Positions 11,305-23,457 of a DNA stretch of 64,000 bases are shown here, piece by piece. The stretch's first letter is position 1, and each line of letters starts with the position of its first letter. Source of the DNA: Erythrobacter sp. (GTDB lineage Bacteria > Pseudomonadota > Alphaproteobacteria > Sphingomonadales > Sphingomonadaceae); contig CP073261.1 of NCBI GenBank assembly GCA_019739335.1, forward strand, positions 2,842,001-2,906,000, given 5' to 3'. The notes under the pieces are model-generated. The model saw only the letters and a program-made list of their open reading frames with translations, was not told the DNA's origin and made no database searches. Both the position numbers and the translations under genes were made by a program.

Positions 11305-11967
11305 ATGTCAACAATGGAGCAAAGTCACAAGCGATTGCGAGCCGAGTCGTGGATAACGGAGCAACCGAAGCTTGCTTCAACAAGCGATCCTTCGGCGAAA
11401 TATCAGCCGCTGTCGGGAGGTAGCGGAACCTATGCTTATGATGAATACAGTGTTTTGATAAGCGGCATGCCGTCCAATGTCTCGGCAGGTGAGTATATCC
11501 GTCGCTTTTCAAATGACTTCAACGGGACGGTAAATAACGGCCTTTTCAATGCAATGAACATGTTTTCCAAGCGGACTTCGGGTGATCCTAAGCTAGGCGA
11601 TATCTATGACATCGACATTGCTGGTCCTGACAATGGTTCGATTGTAGTTGTAGCGATCTCCTCCGGGTTTGGCACTTCAGATGCTGAAGGCTGGTTCGAT
11701 ATTCAGACTATCACCTGCAAGAAATACGGCACACACCCTGAATACGGGGCACGAGAATTTGGCTTTGAGAAGGTAGATCAAGGCTACAAGTTTTACACGC
11801 GTGGCGTCTCACGCCCGGAAAACGCGCTGGTCCGGATCGGAGGTAAATTCCCACAGGCAGCTTCGTGGAGCGCCTTGATGAAAGGCATCAGCACGTCGAT
11901 CAGTCAATTGGGCGGAAGCCCGAAGGCAAATTCCTTTGCCGTGTTCCAAGAGTTCAAGGCGAACTGA
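11305..11967 (+). CDS. hypothetical protein, 220 residues
   Basis: I do not recognise this protein. It starts at an ATG preceded by GGGGGGAAA at good spacing. The sequence reads as soluble and beta-rich, with no signal peptide or long hydrophobic run. Segments rich in Gly, Asp, Asn and aromatic residues ([37 protein letters not shown]) are followed by a Ser/Thr-rich C-terminus. Base composition is visibly less GC-rich than the neighbours, with many A- and T-ending codons, which suggests recent acquisition. It sits between two conserved genes (rluE-like and rpoD) and ends 19 bases from the convergent rpoD stop. Confidence 0.7.
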   Translation: MSTMEQSHKRLRAESWITEQPKLASTSDPSAKYQPLSGGSGTYAYDEYSVLISGMPSNVSAGEYIRRFSNDFNGTVNNGLFNAMNMFSKRTSGDPKLGDIYDIDIAGPDNGSIVVVAISSGFGTSDAEGWFDIQTITCKKYGTHPEYGAREFGFEKVDQGYKFYTRGVSRPENALVRIGGKFPQAASWSALMKGISTSISQLGGSPKANSFAVFQEFKAN

Positions 11968-11986
11968 AGGAACGAACTCCCAACAA

Positions 11987-14023
11987 TCACTGATCGAGGA
12001 ATGAACGCATCTTCCTTGACCGGCTCGGATGCTTGAGCTTCCGCAGAGCCTTAGCTTCGATCTGGCGGATGCGTTCGCGCGTTACCGAGAACTGCTGGCC
12101 GACTTCTTCCAGCGTATGATCGGTGTTCATGCCGATGCCGAAGCGCATGCGCAGCACGCGTTCCTCGCGCGGAGTTAGCGAAGCCAGCACGCGGGTTACG
12201 GTTTCCTTGAGATTGGCCTGGATCGCCGCATCGACCGGAATGATCGCGTTCTTGTCCTCAATGAAATCGCCCAGGTGCGAATCTTCCTCGTCGCCGATCG
12301 GCGTTTCGAGGCTGATCGGCTCCTTGGCGATTTTCATCACCTTGCGCACCTTCTCCAGCGGCATCGACAGACGCTCGGCCATTTCTTCGGGCGTAGGTTC
12401 GCGGCCCTGCTCGTGCAGGAACTGGCGGCTGGTGCGGACCAGCTTGTTGATCGTTTCGATCATGTGCACCGGGATACGGATGGTGCGCGCCTGATCGGCG
12501 ATCGAGCGGGTAATCGCCTGCCGGATCCACCAGGTGGCATAGGTGCTGAACTTGTACCCGCGGCGATATTCGAACTTGTCGACCGCCTTCATCAGGCCGA
12601 TGTTGCCTTCCTGAATGAGATCAAGGAATTGCAGCCCGCGATTGGTGTATTTCTTGGCGATCGAGATCACCAGCCGCAGGTTCGCTTCGACCATTTCCTT
12701 CTTGGCGATGCGCGCCTCACGCTCGCCCTTCTGCACCATGTTCACGATGCGGCGGAATTCGTTGAGGCTCATGCCCGTGGCGGCAGCGATATCGGCGATT
12801 TCGACGCGGATGCGTTCGACCGCGTCAGCTTCCTTCTCGGCGAAGGCGGCCCACTTCTTGTCCTTCTTCGCCTTGTCGGCCAGCCAGCCTTCGTCCAACT
12901 CGTTGCCGACATAGCTCTGCAGGAAATCCAGCCGCTTCACTTTGTGGCGTTCGGCCAGCCGTAGCATCTGCCCGCCCAGCGCGGTGAGGCGACGGTTGAA
13001 GGCATAGAGATTGTCGACCAGATATTCGATCTTGGTGGCGTGGAACTGCACGCTTTCGACTTCCGCCGTCAGCTCTTCGCGCAGTTCCTCGTAGCGGTTT
13101 TCCTTCGCCTTGGGGAATGCTTCCCCGGCACCCAGAACTTCGACCCGCTCGGCCTGGAGCTTTTCGAACTTCTTGAACAAGTCGGTGATGCGGGCAAAGC
13201 GTTCGAGCGCGTCAGGCTTCAGCGCGGCTTCCATCTGGGCGAGGGACATGGTGTTGTCCTCCTCGTCCTCGTCGTCTTCGCGCTTGCGGGCCTTCGGCTC
13301 GCCATCCTCGTCTTCGTCGGCTTCTTCTTCCGCGTCCTCCACCTCGTCATCGTCACGGATGGTCGGGCCGGCAGTCGCTTCGGAAATCTCGCCGTCGCTG
13401 TCGTCGTCCTCGGCGCCTTCCTCCAGCTTGTCGACCGGCGGTTCCTTCGACAGCATGGCATCGAGATCGAGGATCTCGCGCAGCTGCATTTCCTCGTTGT
13501 TGAGCGCTTCGGACCAGGTGATGATGGCGTGGAAGGTGATCGGACTTTCGCACAGCCCCATGATCATCGTGTCGCGCCCGGCCTCGATCCGCTTGGCGAT
13601 GGCGATTTCGCCTTCGCGGCTGAGCAGTTCGACCGCGCCCATTTCGCGGAGGTACATCCGCACCGGATCATCGGTACGCCCTTCGCCGGCGACGCTCTTC
13701 TTCTTTTCGGGGACGTGCTGGCGATCTTCCGCCTGCGATTCGGACCCGGTGGGAGCAAGCTCCTCCGGACCGTCATCGTCGTCATCGTCCTGTGCTTCTT
13801 CGTCGCTCTCGACGATCTGCACGCCCATATCGGAAAGCGCGGTCTGGATGTCCTCAATGGCATCGGCAGACATCTGATCCGAGGGCAGCGCCTCGTTCAG
13901 TTCGTCATAGGTGATGTAGCCCTTGCGCTTCGCCTTCGCGATCATCTTCTTGATAGATGCCTCGTTCAGGTCGATCAGCGGAGCGTCTTCATCCTTGTCG
14001 CTGCCGTCGTTGTTTCCGGCCAT
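11987..14023 (-). CDS. rpoD: RNA polymerase primary sigma factor (sigma-70)
   Basis: 678 residues. Region 1.1 spans about 1-85 and region 1.2 carries [12 protein letters not shown] long non-conserved region includes an acidic stretch of Asp/Glu repeats (about residues 205-260). Region 2 carries [18 protein letters not shown] (2.3-2.4), followed by region 3, and region 4.2 ends with the helix-turn-helix [27 protein letters not shown]. It directs RNA polymerase to housekeeping promoters. It follows dnaG with a 9-base gap, the classic macromolecular-synthesis arrangement. Confidence 0.99.
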   Translation of the reverse strand: MAGNNDGSDKDEDAPLIDLNEASIKKMIAKAKRKGYITYDELNEALPSDQMSADAIEDIQTALSDMGVQIVESDEEAQDDDDDDGPEELAPTGSESQAEDRQHVPEKKKSVAGEGRTDDPVRMYLREMGAVELLSREGEIAIAKRIEAGRDTMIMGLCESPITFHAIITWSEALNNEEMQLREILDLDAMLSKEPPVDKLEEGAEDDDSDGEISEATAGPTIRDDDEVEDAEEEADEDEDGEPKARKREDDEDEEDNTMSLAQMEAALKPDALERFARITDLFKKFEKLQAERVEVLGAGEAFPKAKENRYEELREELTAEVESVQFHATKIEYLVDNLYAFNRRLTALGGQMLRLAERHKVKRLDFLQSYVGNELDEGWLADKAKKDKKWAAFAEKEADAVERIRVEIADIAAATGMSLNEFRRIVNMVQKGEREARIAKKEMVEANLRLVISIAKKYTNRGLQFLDLIQEGNIGLMKAVDKFEYRRGYKFSTYATWWIRQAITRSIADQARTIRIPVHMIETINKLVRTSRQFLHEQGREPTPEEMAERLSMPLEKVRKVMKIAKEPISLETPIGDEEDSHLGDFIEDKNAIIPVDAAIQANLKETVTRVLASLTPREERVLRMRFGIGMNTDHTLEEVGQQFSVTRERIRQIEAKALRKLKHPSRSRKMRSFLDQ

Positions 14024-14032
14024 AAGTCCCGT

Positions 14033-15916
14033 TCAATCCGTTTCAATGTCGCCGCTGATGCCTGGCGCATCATCGGGAGAATTACTTACCTGTGCCGCCG
14101 AAGCAGCACGTTTGCGCGCCATCTGCCCCAAGCGCGACTCGATTTCCAGCTTTCGTTTGCGCAGCCGCTGCTGCTCGGCGAAAGCGCCCTCCGGGTCGGC
14201 GTCGAAGCGGCGGGTGGCCGCAGCTATTGCCGCCTCCAGCGCAGGCCTTTCGACCAGCAGGGAAACGGCTTCGGCCAGATCCTCTCGCGCGACATCCGGA
14301 TCGGTGCCTTCCAGCAGGAAGGAAAAACGGGCTTTATCAGGTGGCGGCGGCAGGGTGCCTGGAGGAAATATGGGCGATTTGTCGCCCGCTTCAAGCGTTT
14401 GGCCGTGATCGAGGAGAAATTCCACCGCCTGCGCCATAGTCGCATCGCTGCGCGACAGGCCGAGCAGGCTATCGGCATGGCGGTGGATCTCCTGCGGATG
14501 GCGGGCGAGGCCATTGAGCACGGCGCTGGCGAGCATGTCGCGGAACATGCCCCCAGCCGCGCGGCGCAGGCGATCGCGCACTTCGGGGGAGGCGCGCTGC
14601 GGCTCCGGCTTGCCGAAGGGCGCGCGCTTCTGGAACGGCTTGAACTCGCGCTGAGGGAAGGCGAAATTGCCGTAGCGTTCGAGCATTTCGCGGCGGTAGA
14701 GCGACTTGATGTCGGGATGCTCGATTGTTTCCACATGATCGAGCAGACGCGCCTTCAGCCCTGCCTTGTCCTCGGGCGAGGCGAGCGGCTGCGCAGCCAG
14801 TTCGTGTTCCCACACCAGATCGAGCAGCGAGGCGGGTTCGGCGAGCAACTTCTCCATCGCTACGGTGCCGCGCTGCTTCACCAGATCGTCCGGATCGAGA
14901 CCAGCGGGCAGGGTGACGATCTGCAGGCTGTGGCCGGGGCGCAGCAGCGGCAGCACCCGTTCTGCCGCGCGCATCGCCGCGCGCTGGCCGGCATTGTCGC
15001 CATCGAAGCACAGCACCGGCTTGTCCGCCATCCGCCAGAGCAGTTCGATCTGCTGCTGCGTGAGCGCGGTGCCCATCGGCGCGACCACGTCCTCGATCCC
15101 CGCCTGCGCCAGCGCGATCACGTCCATATAGCCTTCGACCGCGATTACCCTGTCAGTTTTCCGGCTCGCAGGCCCGGCGCGGTGGAGATTGTAGAGCGTG
15201 CGGCCCTTGTCGAACAAAGGTGTGTCGGGGCTGTTGAGATACTTCGCCACGCCGTCACGGTTCTCGAGGATCCGCCCGCCGAAGGCGATCACCCGCGCCC
15301 GCGCGTCGTGGATCGGCAGCATCAGCCGCCCGCGAAACCGCGCGTAGGGCAGCTTGTCCTCGACATCGATCAGCAGCCCCGCCTCGATCAGCATGGCGGT
15401 GTCGAACTGCGCCAGCGCCTTGCCCAGCGCCGCCTTGTCGTCGGGCGCATAGCCGAACCCGAACTGCTCGATCACCCGCGCCGACATTCCGCGTCGTGCC
15501 AGATAGTCGCGCGCGCCCACGCCCTCGTCCGAATGGAGCCGACCGACGAACCATTCCTGCGCTGCCTGCATCACATCGTGGAGGCTGGCGCGCTTTTCCG
15601 CGGCCTGCGCCGCCTGCCGGTCCATCGCCGGAACTTCCATCCCCGCCGCCGCCGCCAGTTCCTTCACCGCATCCATGAATTCCAGCCCGCGCTGCTCGAT
15701 CATCCAGTCGATTGCAGAGCCGTGCGCCTGGCAGCCGAAGCAGTGGTAGAACCCCTTCTGGTCGTTGACGTAGAAGCTGGGGGTGTTTTCGTGGTGGAAC
15801 GGGCAACAGGCCTTCCACTCGCGCCCAGCGCGCTGGAGCTTGGTCGTGCGCATGACGAGCGCGGACAACGTGGTCCGGCTCTTCAGTTCGTCCAGCCATT
15901 GCGGGGTGAGGGCCAT
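14033..15916 (-). CDS. dnaG: DNA primase
   Basis: 627 residues. Zinc-binding domain at about 35-65 (CCPFHHENTPSF ... HCFGC), the RNA polymerase-like core with the Toprim motifs VIAVEGYMDVIAL and CFDGDNAGQRAA, and a C-terminal helicase-interaction region of lower similarity. It makes RNA primers for the lagging strand. It lies directly before rpoD on the same strand, with yqeY upstream across a repeat-containing gap. Confidence 0.98.
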   Translation of the reverse strand: MALTPQWLDELKSRTTLSALVMRTTKLQRAGREWKACCPFHHENTPSFYVNDQKGFYHCFGCQAHGSAIDWMIEQRGLEFMDAVKELAAAAGMEVPAMDRQAAQAAEKRASLHDVMQAAQEWFVGRLHSDEGVGARDYLARRGMSARVIEQFGFGYAPDDKAALGKALAQFDTAMLIEAGLLIDVEDKLPYARFRGRLMLPIHDARARVIAFGGRILENRDGVAKYLNSPDTPLFDKGRTLYNLHRAGPASRKTDRVIAVEGYMDVIALAQAGIEDVVAPMGTALTQQQIELLWRMADKPVLCFDGDNAGQRAAMRAAERVLPLLRPGHSLQIVTLPAGLDPDDLVKQRGTVAMEKLLAEPASLLDLVWEHELAAQPLASPEDKAGLKARLLDHVETIEHPDIKSLYRREMLERYGNFAFPQREFKPFQKRAPFGKPEPQRASPEVRDRLRRAAGGMFRDMLASAVLNGLARHPQEIHRHADSLLGLSRSDATMAQAVEFLLDHGQTLEAGDKSPIFPPGTLPPPPDKARFSFLLEGTDPDVAREDLAEAVSLLVERPALEAAIAAATRRFDADPEGAFAEQQRLRKRKLEIESRLGQMARKRAASAAQVSNSPDDAPGISGDIETD

Positions 15917-16024
15917 TACCTCCCCTTAGGCGAGAGGCGCGATTCGCGCCATTGCGCTGTCCCCAGATTGCAAGATGCGACCAGACAGAAAGTCCGATCA
16001 CTCGCCTCTATAAACCAAAAACAC

Positions 16025-16112
16025 GCTCATGCTGAGCTTGTCGAAGCACAGCCACCATGTTCGCCTCGCTGGGCTGAGGCCGTGGCTGCCCTTCGACAAG
16101 CTCAGGGTGAGC
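16025..16112. repeat. REP-like palindromic element with CTGAGCTTGTCGAAG arms
   Basis: Two 31-base arms (16025-16055 and 16082-16112) are inverted copies differing at four positions; the shared core is CTGAGCTTGTCGAAG. The arms enclose a 26-base loop. This core is familiar to me as a dispersed palindromic repeat in intergenic DNA of many sphingomonads and other Proteobacteria. It lies in the 235-base gap between yqeY and dnaG, where a transcript would fold into a long hairpin. Confidence 0.7.
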
Positions 16113-16151
16113 GGGTGTTGTATTTGGGGGCGGGCTTGGGGGAGAGGGCCG

Positions 16152-16604
16152 CTACGAAAGCAATTCCTTCACCCAGCCACTTGCCCGGCCCATATCGAGC
16201 TGGGTCGCGTGGCGCGCTTTCAGTTCGGCCATGACCCGGCCCATGTCCTTCATGCCGCCGGCGCCAAGCTCGGCCTTGATCGCTTCGATCGCCGCCTTGG
16301 TTTCGGCCTCGTCCATCTGCTGCGGGAGGAATTCCTCGATCACCGCCAGCTCGCCCTTTTCCTGTTCGGCGAGTTCCTGCCGGCCACCGTCCTCGAACAT
16401 CACAATCGATTCGCGGCGCTGCTTGGCCATCTTCTGCAGCACGTCGATCACCATCGCGTCATCATCGCCGGTGCTGGCCTTCACCCGCTCCTCGATATCG
16501 CGATCCTTGATCTTCGCGGCGATCAGCCGCAGCGCGGCGACGCGGGTCTTGTCGCCCGCCTTCATGGCGGTGAGCGTTTCGGCCTTGATCTGGTCCCTCA
16601 GCAT
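16152..16604 (-). CDS. GatB/YqeY domain protein
   Basis: 150 residues, start MLRDQIKAETLTAMKAGDKTRV with GAGAGA upstream. This is the free-standing YqeY family, related to the helical tail domain of the GatB amidotransferase subunit, with the typical EEFLPQQMDEAE linker and the C-terminal GGMKDMGRVMAELKARH. The family may have a tRNA-linked role, but none is proven. It precedes dnaG and rpoD on the same strand, as in many Alphaproteobacteria, and is divergent from carA. Confidence 0.92.
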   Translation of the reverse strand: MLRDQIKAETLTAMKAGDKTRVAALRLIAAKIKDRDIEERVKASTGDDDAMVIDVLQKMAKQRRESIVMFEDGGRQELAEQEKGELAVIEEFLPQQMDEAETKAAIEAIKAELGAGGMKDMGRVMAELKARHATQLDMGRASGWVKELLS

Positions 16605-16678
16605 GGGGTCTCTCTTGTTTGTCCTGTGGATGAATGCGCCCACCTAAGGCGCGGGCGAAATAAAGCCAAGCCTTGTGC

Positions 16679-16707
16679 TTGACGCATGGCCCCGCGCCAT
16701 CTAGCCG
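16679..16707 (+). promoter_or_regulatory. possible promoter of carA
   Basis: TTGACG at 16679-16684 stands 17 bases before TAGCCG at 16702-16707, about 50 bases upstream of the carA ATG. The -35 is a good match and the -10 a poor one, so this is only a candidate. Confidence 0.3.
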
Positions 16708-16756
16708 CTGGGACTTAGCACACATCGCCGGTTTAACTTGTCCAACGGGAGCCAAT

Positions 16757-17935
16757 ATGGCCTTTCTCGCCTCTTCGCCTGCGCACAAGGAAGCGACGGG
16801 CTGCATCGTCTTCGCCGATGGCACCATCGTCTGGGGCATGGGCTTCGGCGCTGTCGGTTCTGCCGTGGGCGAGATCTGCTTCAACACCGCGATGACCGGC
16901 TATCAGGAAGTGCTGACCGATCCCAGCTACGCTGCGCAGATCGTCACCTTCACTTTCCCGCATATCGGCAATGTCGGCGCGAATGACGAGGATTTCGAAA
17001 GCCGGGTCGAAGGCGCGGTGGGCTGCATCGTGCGCGAGGAAGTGACGCCCCAGTCCAGCTTCCGCTCCACCAGCGAATTCGTCCAGTGGATGAAGGATCA
17101 CGGCAAGATCGGCGTCTCGGGCGTCGATACCCGTGCGCTCACCCGCCGCATCCGCCTGAACGGCGCACCCAACGCGGTGATCGCGCACGATCCCAAGGGC
17201 CGCTTCGATGTCGATGCGCTGCTCCAGCGCGCGCAGGAATGGCCGGGGCTGGAAGGGATGGACCTGGCGGTGCGGGTGAGCCGGGAGAAGCAGGAAAGCT
17301 GGGAAGGCGGCTACTGGCGGCTCGGCCACGGCTATGGCCGCGCTTCGCGCGAGGCGCGGTCGCATGTCGTCGCCATCGATTACGGCAGCAAGGACAACAT
17401 CTTTCGCAACCTCGTGCGCGCCGGGGCGCGGGTGACGGTGGTTCCGGCCAAGGCCACGCTGGAGGAAGTGCTGGCGCTCCAGCCCGATGGCGTGTTCCTC
17501 TCCAACGGCCCCGGCGATCCGGCGGCGACGGGGGAATATGCAGTGCCGGTGATCAGGGCGCTGCTGGAACGCGACGTGCCGCTGTTCGGCATTTGCCTCG
17601 GCCACCAGATGCTGGCGCTGGCGGCGGGCGCGAAGACGCTCAAGATGCACCAGGGCCACCGCGGCGCGAACCATCCGGTGCAGCGCGTGGGGGAGGGCTG
17701 GGGTGCCTCTGCCGGGCTGGTCGAGATCACCTCGATGAACCACGGCTTCGCAGTGGACGCAGCGACCCTGCCGGCGGGCGTGGAGCAAACCCACGTGTCG
17801 TTGTTCGACGGCTCGAACTGCGGGATCGCGATTGCGGGCAAGAAGGCCTTCGGAGTGCAGTACCACCCGGAAGCTTCGCCGGGGCCGCAGGACTCGTTCT
17901 ACCTGTTCGAAAAGTTTGTGGGGATGTTGGGGTGA
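16757..17935 (+). CDS. carA: carbamoyl-phosphate synthase small (glutaminase) subunit
   Basis: 392 residues. Releases ammonia from glutamine for the large subunit CarB; feeds pyrimidine and arginine synthesis. The N-terminal domain has FNTAMTGYQEVLTDPSY and FPHIGNVG. The class I amidotransferase domain carries the nucleophile in FGICLGHQML and the His-Glu pair in QYHPEASPGP. Start chosen at MAFLASS with GGGAG upstream. The stop overlaps a GTG that begins a small lipoprotein gene, which separates carA from carB. Confidence 0.98.
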   Translation: MAFLASSPAHKEATGCIVFADGTIVWGMGFGAVGSAVGEICFNTAMTGYQEVLTDPSYAAQIVTFTFPHIGNVGANDEDFESRVEGAVGCIVREEVTPQSSFRSTSEFVQWMKDHGKIGVSGVDTRALTRRIRLNGAPNAVIAHDPKGRFDVDALLQRAQEWPGLEGMDLAVRVSREKQESWEGGYWRLGHGYGRASREARSHVVAIDYGSKDNIFRNLVRAGARVTVVPAKATLEEVLALQPDGVFLSNGPGDPAATGEYAVPVIRALLERDVPLFGICLGHQMLALAAGAKTLKMHQGHRGANHPVQRVGEGWGASAGLVEITSMNHGFAVDAATLPAGVEQTHVSLFDGSNCGIAIAGKKAFGVQYHPEASPGPQDSFYLFEKFVGMLG

Positions 17936-18257
17936 AATATTTTTTACCCGGGTCCGGTGCCTTGCTGGTTGCGTGCGCGCCGGCGCAGTCGACAGTTCAT
18001 GTGGCCGACCCTGATAACCCAACACAGGCAGAACTTGATGCTATGTCTGATGCTTGCAGCGCTCCACGTGAGTGGCTGTCGCTCGAAGGCTCTGAGCTGC
18101 GATTTATCCCTATAATGGAAGAAGAGTTTGCGAGCGGCGCCAACCCACCGGATTACGAAACAGCCGCATGTGTACTCACCCAGATCAGACAGTCGGGTCT
18201 GACAAAGTTCGGCTTTGTTGGAAACGAACGCTATGTGACGCCAGATGAAGGCCAATA

Positions 18258-18258
<1 letters not shown>
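17932..18258 (+). CDS. small lipoprotein encoded between carA and carB
   Basis: 108 residues, beginning at a GTG that overlaps the carA stop (GTGA) and ending with a TAA that overlaps the carB ATG (TAATG). The N-terminus, [19 protein letters not shown] when the GTG is read as Met, is a short lipoprotein signal with lipobox LVAC, so the mature protein would begin at Cys15 and be lipid-anchored. The rest is soluble and acidic, with two further Cys, and ends [18 protein letters not shown]. The codons are less GC-rich than in carA and carB. I know no function. The exact overlaps on both sides argue that it is translated. Confidence 0.7.
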
Positions 18259-21587
<3,329 letters not shown>

Positions 21588-21623
21588 ACACCTCACCCCC
21601 CACCCAGTTCAGGCCCGCGCCAT

Positions 21624-21655
21624 CCGCCTTGCAGGCGGGGCAGGGCCGTTTTGAC
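21624..21655 (+). terminator. possible weak terminator after carB
   Basis: CCGCC-TTGCA-GGCGG forms a perfect 5-base-pair hairpin at 21624-21638, followed by a GC-rich stretch and only a short T run. It lies 37 bases beyond the carB stop and before greA. It may attenuate rather than end transcription. Confidence 0.3.
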
Positions 21656-21683
21656 GGGTGGCTCAGGAAAGATGGGCAAGACG

Positions 21684-22151
21684 ATGCAGAAAGTGCCGAT
21701 GCTGGCGGAAGGCTATGAAAAGCTGACAGCAGACCTCAAGGCCTTGCGGGCCGAACGGCCGAAGATCGTTGACGCGATCGAGGAAGCGCGCGCGCACGGC
21801 GATCTCTCCGAGAACGCCGAGTATCACGCCGCCAAGGAACGGCAGGGCCAGGTGGAAGCGATGATTTCCGATCTCGAAGACCGCACCAGCCGCGCGCAGA
21901 TCATCGACCCGGCCTCGCTTTCGGGCGACAAGGTGATGTTCGGCGCCACGGTGACGGTGCTAGATGAGGACGACAAGCCGCTGAAGTACCAGATCGTCGG
22001 CCTTGCGGAGAGCGACGCCAAGGTCGGCCGTATCTCCTATGAAAGCCCGCTGGCGCGTGCGCTCATCGGCAAGAGCGTTGGCGACGAGGTGGAAGTGACG
22101 GTGCCTTCGGGCGAGAAGTTTTATTCGATCGAGAAGATTGAGTTTATTTGA
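21684..22151 (+). CDS. greA: transcription elongation factor GreA
   Basis: 155 residues. Coiled-coil N-terminal domain ([49 protein letters not shown]) with the acidic tip Asp and Glu (GDLSENAE), then the FKBP-like C-terminal domain ([11 protein letters not shown] ... YSIEKIEF). It rescues backtracked RNA polymerase by stimulating transcript cleavage. I chose MQKVPML because family members begin M-x-K-x-PM; an ATG at 21672 and a TTG at 21651 are in frame upstream, and an AGGA at 21665 makes 21672 possible. Confidence 0.96.
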   Translation: MQKVPMLAEGYEKLTADLKALRAERPKIVDAIEEARAHGDLSENAEYHAAKERQGQVEAMISDLEDRTSRAQIIDPASLSGDKVMFGATVTVLDEDDKPLKYQIVGLAESDAKVGRISYESPLARALIGKSVGDEVEVTVPSGEKFYSIEKIEFI

Positions 22152-22164
22152 GGATTGGAGGGAT

Positions 22165-22618
22165 TGGGCAATAGGCAATAGGCAATAGGCAATAGTGGAC
22201 TATTGCTGCTGATTGCCCTTCGATTCGAGTGATCGGATTAGCGCGCCAAGCATTTTGCTCACTCCTCAGTCTTGGCGAGCGCCGCATTGCAACTGCCGTC
22301 TTTCGCGACACTCACTCGTTCCGCGAGTAGCAAATGGGTTTCCAGTTCGAGCAGTGATCCTCGCGCGATTTTAAGATGGTGGGCATAACTCGCACGGCTT
22401 TGACGCCCATAACCTTCGGCAATGTTTGACGGAATCGAGACAGCCGCTCGGCGTGCTTGCGAGGTGAGAGCGTACAACTCGTCTTTGGGCCAAGAGCGAC
22501 TGAGCAGATACACCTCTTCAGCCAGCACTATGCCCCGCTGCCAAACCAACAGATCGCGATGAGATTTTACCGAACTCACCGCCCTATTGCCTATTGCCTA
22601 TTGCCTGCTGCCTACCGC
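22165..22618. mobile_element. compact four-helix-bundle element bounded by inverted heptamer arrays
   Basis: Left end: four perfect tandem copies of GGCAATA at 22167-22194. Right end: the inverse unit CTATTGC three times at 22584-22604, then two degenerate units to about 22618. The arrays face each other around one gene (22259-22579) and could pair over some 25 bases. The left array also meets a local CTATTGC and ATTGCCC (22200-22218), so it can fold by itself. The whole unit is about 450 bases and lies just after greA. No transposase and no clear target duplication are seen; calling it mobile is inference. Confidence 0.5.
22259..22579 (-). CDS. four helix bundle protein (23S rRNA intervening-sequence family)
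   Basis: 106 residues starting at a GTG that lies 4 bases inside the right heptamer array. The family signature is unmistakable: SHRDLLVWQRGIVLAEEVY, FPK/WPKDELYALTSQARRAAVSIPSN and IAEGYGRQSRASYAHHLKIARGSLLELETHL. Relatives are encoded in intervening sequences of some 23S rRNA genes and, as Avd, in diversity-generating retroelements, where they bind nucleic acid. This copy is not in an rRNA gene and no reverse transcriptase is near. The likely ribosome-binding sequence (AGGG) is contributed by the edge of the repeat array. Confidence 0.88.
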   Translation of the reverse strand: MSSVKSHRDLLVWQRGIVLAEEVYLLSRSWPKDELYALTSQARRAAVSIPSNIAEGYGRQSRASYAHHLKIARGSLLELETHLLLAERVSVAKDGSCNAALAKTEE

Positions 22619-22842
22619 CCCAAACTCGGTTCCAACAGCCGATGCAAATGCACGATCACATACTTCATTTCGGCATCATCAACGGTGCGTTGCGCCCAGG
22701 CGCGCCAGGCTTCCTCGGCCTCCGCATAGCTGGGGTAGAAGCCGACGACGTGGATGTCCTTGAGGTCCTGGAACTGCACGCCCTGCGGATCGATTACCCG
22801 GCCGCCGATTACGAGGTGGAGCAGTTGCTGGCCTTCTGGCAT
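22612..22842 (-). CDS. DUF4170 family protein
   Basis: 76 residues, start MPEGQQLLHLVIGG with GGGGAA upstream. It matches the small alphaproteobacterial DUF4170 family: LHLVIGGRVIDPQGVQFQDLKDIHVVGFYPSYAEAEEAWRAWAQRTVDDAEMKY in outline, ending with a conserved histidine-containing strand (VIVHLHRLLEP). No function is known. It is transcribed on the same strand as the envelope operon upstream, but a strong hairpin separates them. Its 3' end abuts the right end of the heptamer element. Confidence 0.85.
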   Translation of the reverse strand: MPEGQQLLHLVIGGRVIDPQGVQFQDLKDIHVVGFYPSYAEAEEAWRAWAQRTVDDAEMKYVIVHLHRLLEPSLGR

Positions 22843-22880
22843 CGGATATTCCCCTTTTAGAGCACTGATGAACAAAGCAA

Positions 22881-22917
22881 TTGCGCCGCCTGTCAGACAA
22901 TCTGGCAGACGGCGCAA
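22881..22917 (-). terminator. hairpin terminator after the envelope stress operon
   Basis: A 16-base-pair stem with two mismatches (arms 22881-22896 and 22902-22917, core TTGCGCCG and CGGCGCAA) with a 5-base loop lies 28 bases beyond the stop at 22945. On the minus strand it is followed by a T-rich stretch containing CTTTGTT. It probably ends the four-gene operon. Confidence 0.6.
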
Positions 22918-22944
22918 GGGGTAAATTGCGGCAAATTTAGTAGA

Positions 22945-23436
22945 TCAGCGGCGACCCAGTGTGCGGGCGATAGCCTTGCCGGTTTCGCGGCGGGCGATCC
23001 GCGCTGCATCGGCGGCATCGCCGACCTTATGAGTGGTCGTGCGTCCGATTGCTCGCGCCCTGTCTCCAGCGGTGTCGGTCAGATCGCCTGCACGGCGAGC
23101 GCCTTCGCGGCCCAGATCCGTCGCACCGTCAAGCAGTTGCGAGGCAAAGCCGCTCGCGATTTCGGCACCGATGGCGGCCAGCCCGGCAGCCTTGGCTCCG
23201 CCGCGGGCGGCGGCCTGACGCGGCCCCTTGAACATGCCGGCAATCAGGATGCCAATCGCAACCCCACCTGCGGCTGCGGCGAGCGGATGCTTCTTCACGA
23301 AGTCGGTGAAGGCATCGGCGGCATCGCTGGCACCTTCACTCGCGCGCTCCGTGAGGGTCTGGCCCGAACGGCTCTTCTCGCGCTCCTCGGCAGCAGCAAT
23401 CCGCGCCTTGATTTCTTCTCTTTTCTGGTCGGTCAT
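22945..23436 (-). CDS. glycine-zipper membrane-associated protein, unknown function
   Basis: 163 residues. A charged, Lys/Glu/Arg-rich helical N-terminus (MTDQKREEIKARIAAAEEREKS), a hydrophobic Gly/Ala stretch HPLAAAAGGVAIGILIAGM (about 50-68), then amphipathic Ala/Arg/Asp-rich helices resembling the DUF883/YqjD architecture. It probably associates with the inner membrane. Last gene of the operon that begins at 24871. Low-complexity sequence makes the family assignment unsure. Confidence 0.7.
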   Translation of the reverse strand: MTDQKREEIKARIAAAEEREKSRSGQTLTERASEGASDAADAFTDFVKKHPLAAAAGGVAIGILIAGMFKGPRQAAARGGAKAAGLAAIGAEIASGFASQLLDGATDLGREGARRAGDLTDTAGDRARAIGRTTTHKVGDAADAARIARRETGKAIARTLGRR

Positions 23437-23457
23437 GAATGGTTTCCTGTCGGTTGT

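Noticed and set aside
13040..16234. A plus-strand open frame of more than 1000 codons across rpoD and dnaG
   Set aside because: It is the complement of two certain genes in very GC-rich DNA, has no recognisable domain and is rich in Arg, Leu and His as antisense frames are.
22166..22220. GGCAATA array considered as a CRISPR fragment
   Set aside because: Heptamers are directly adjacent with no spacers, and no cas genes are in the window.
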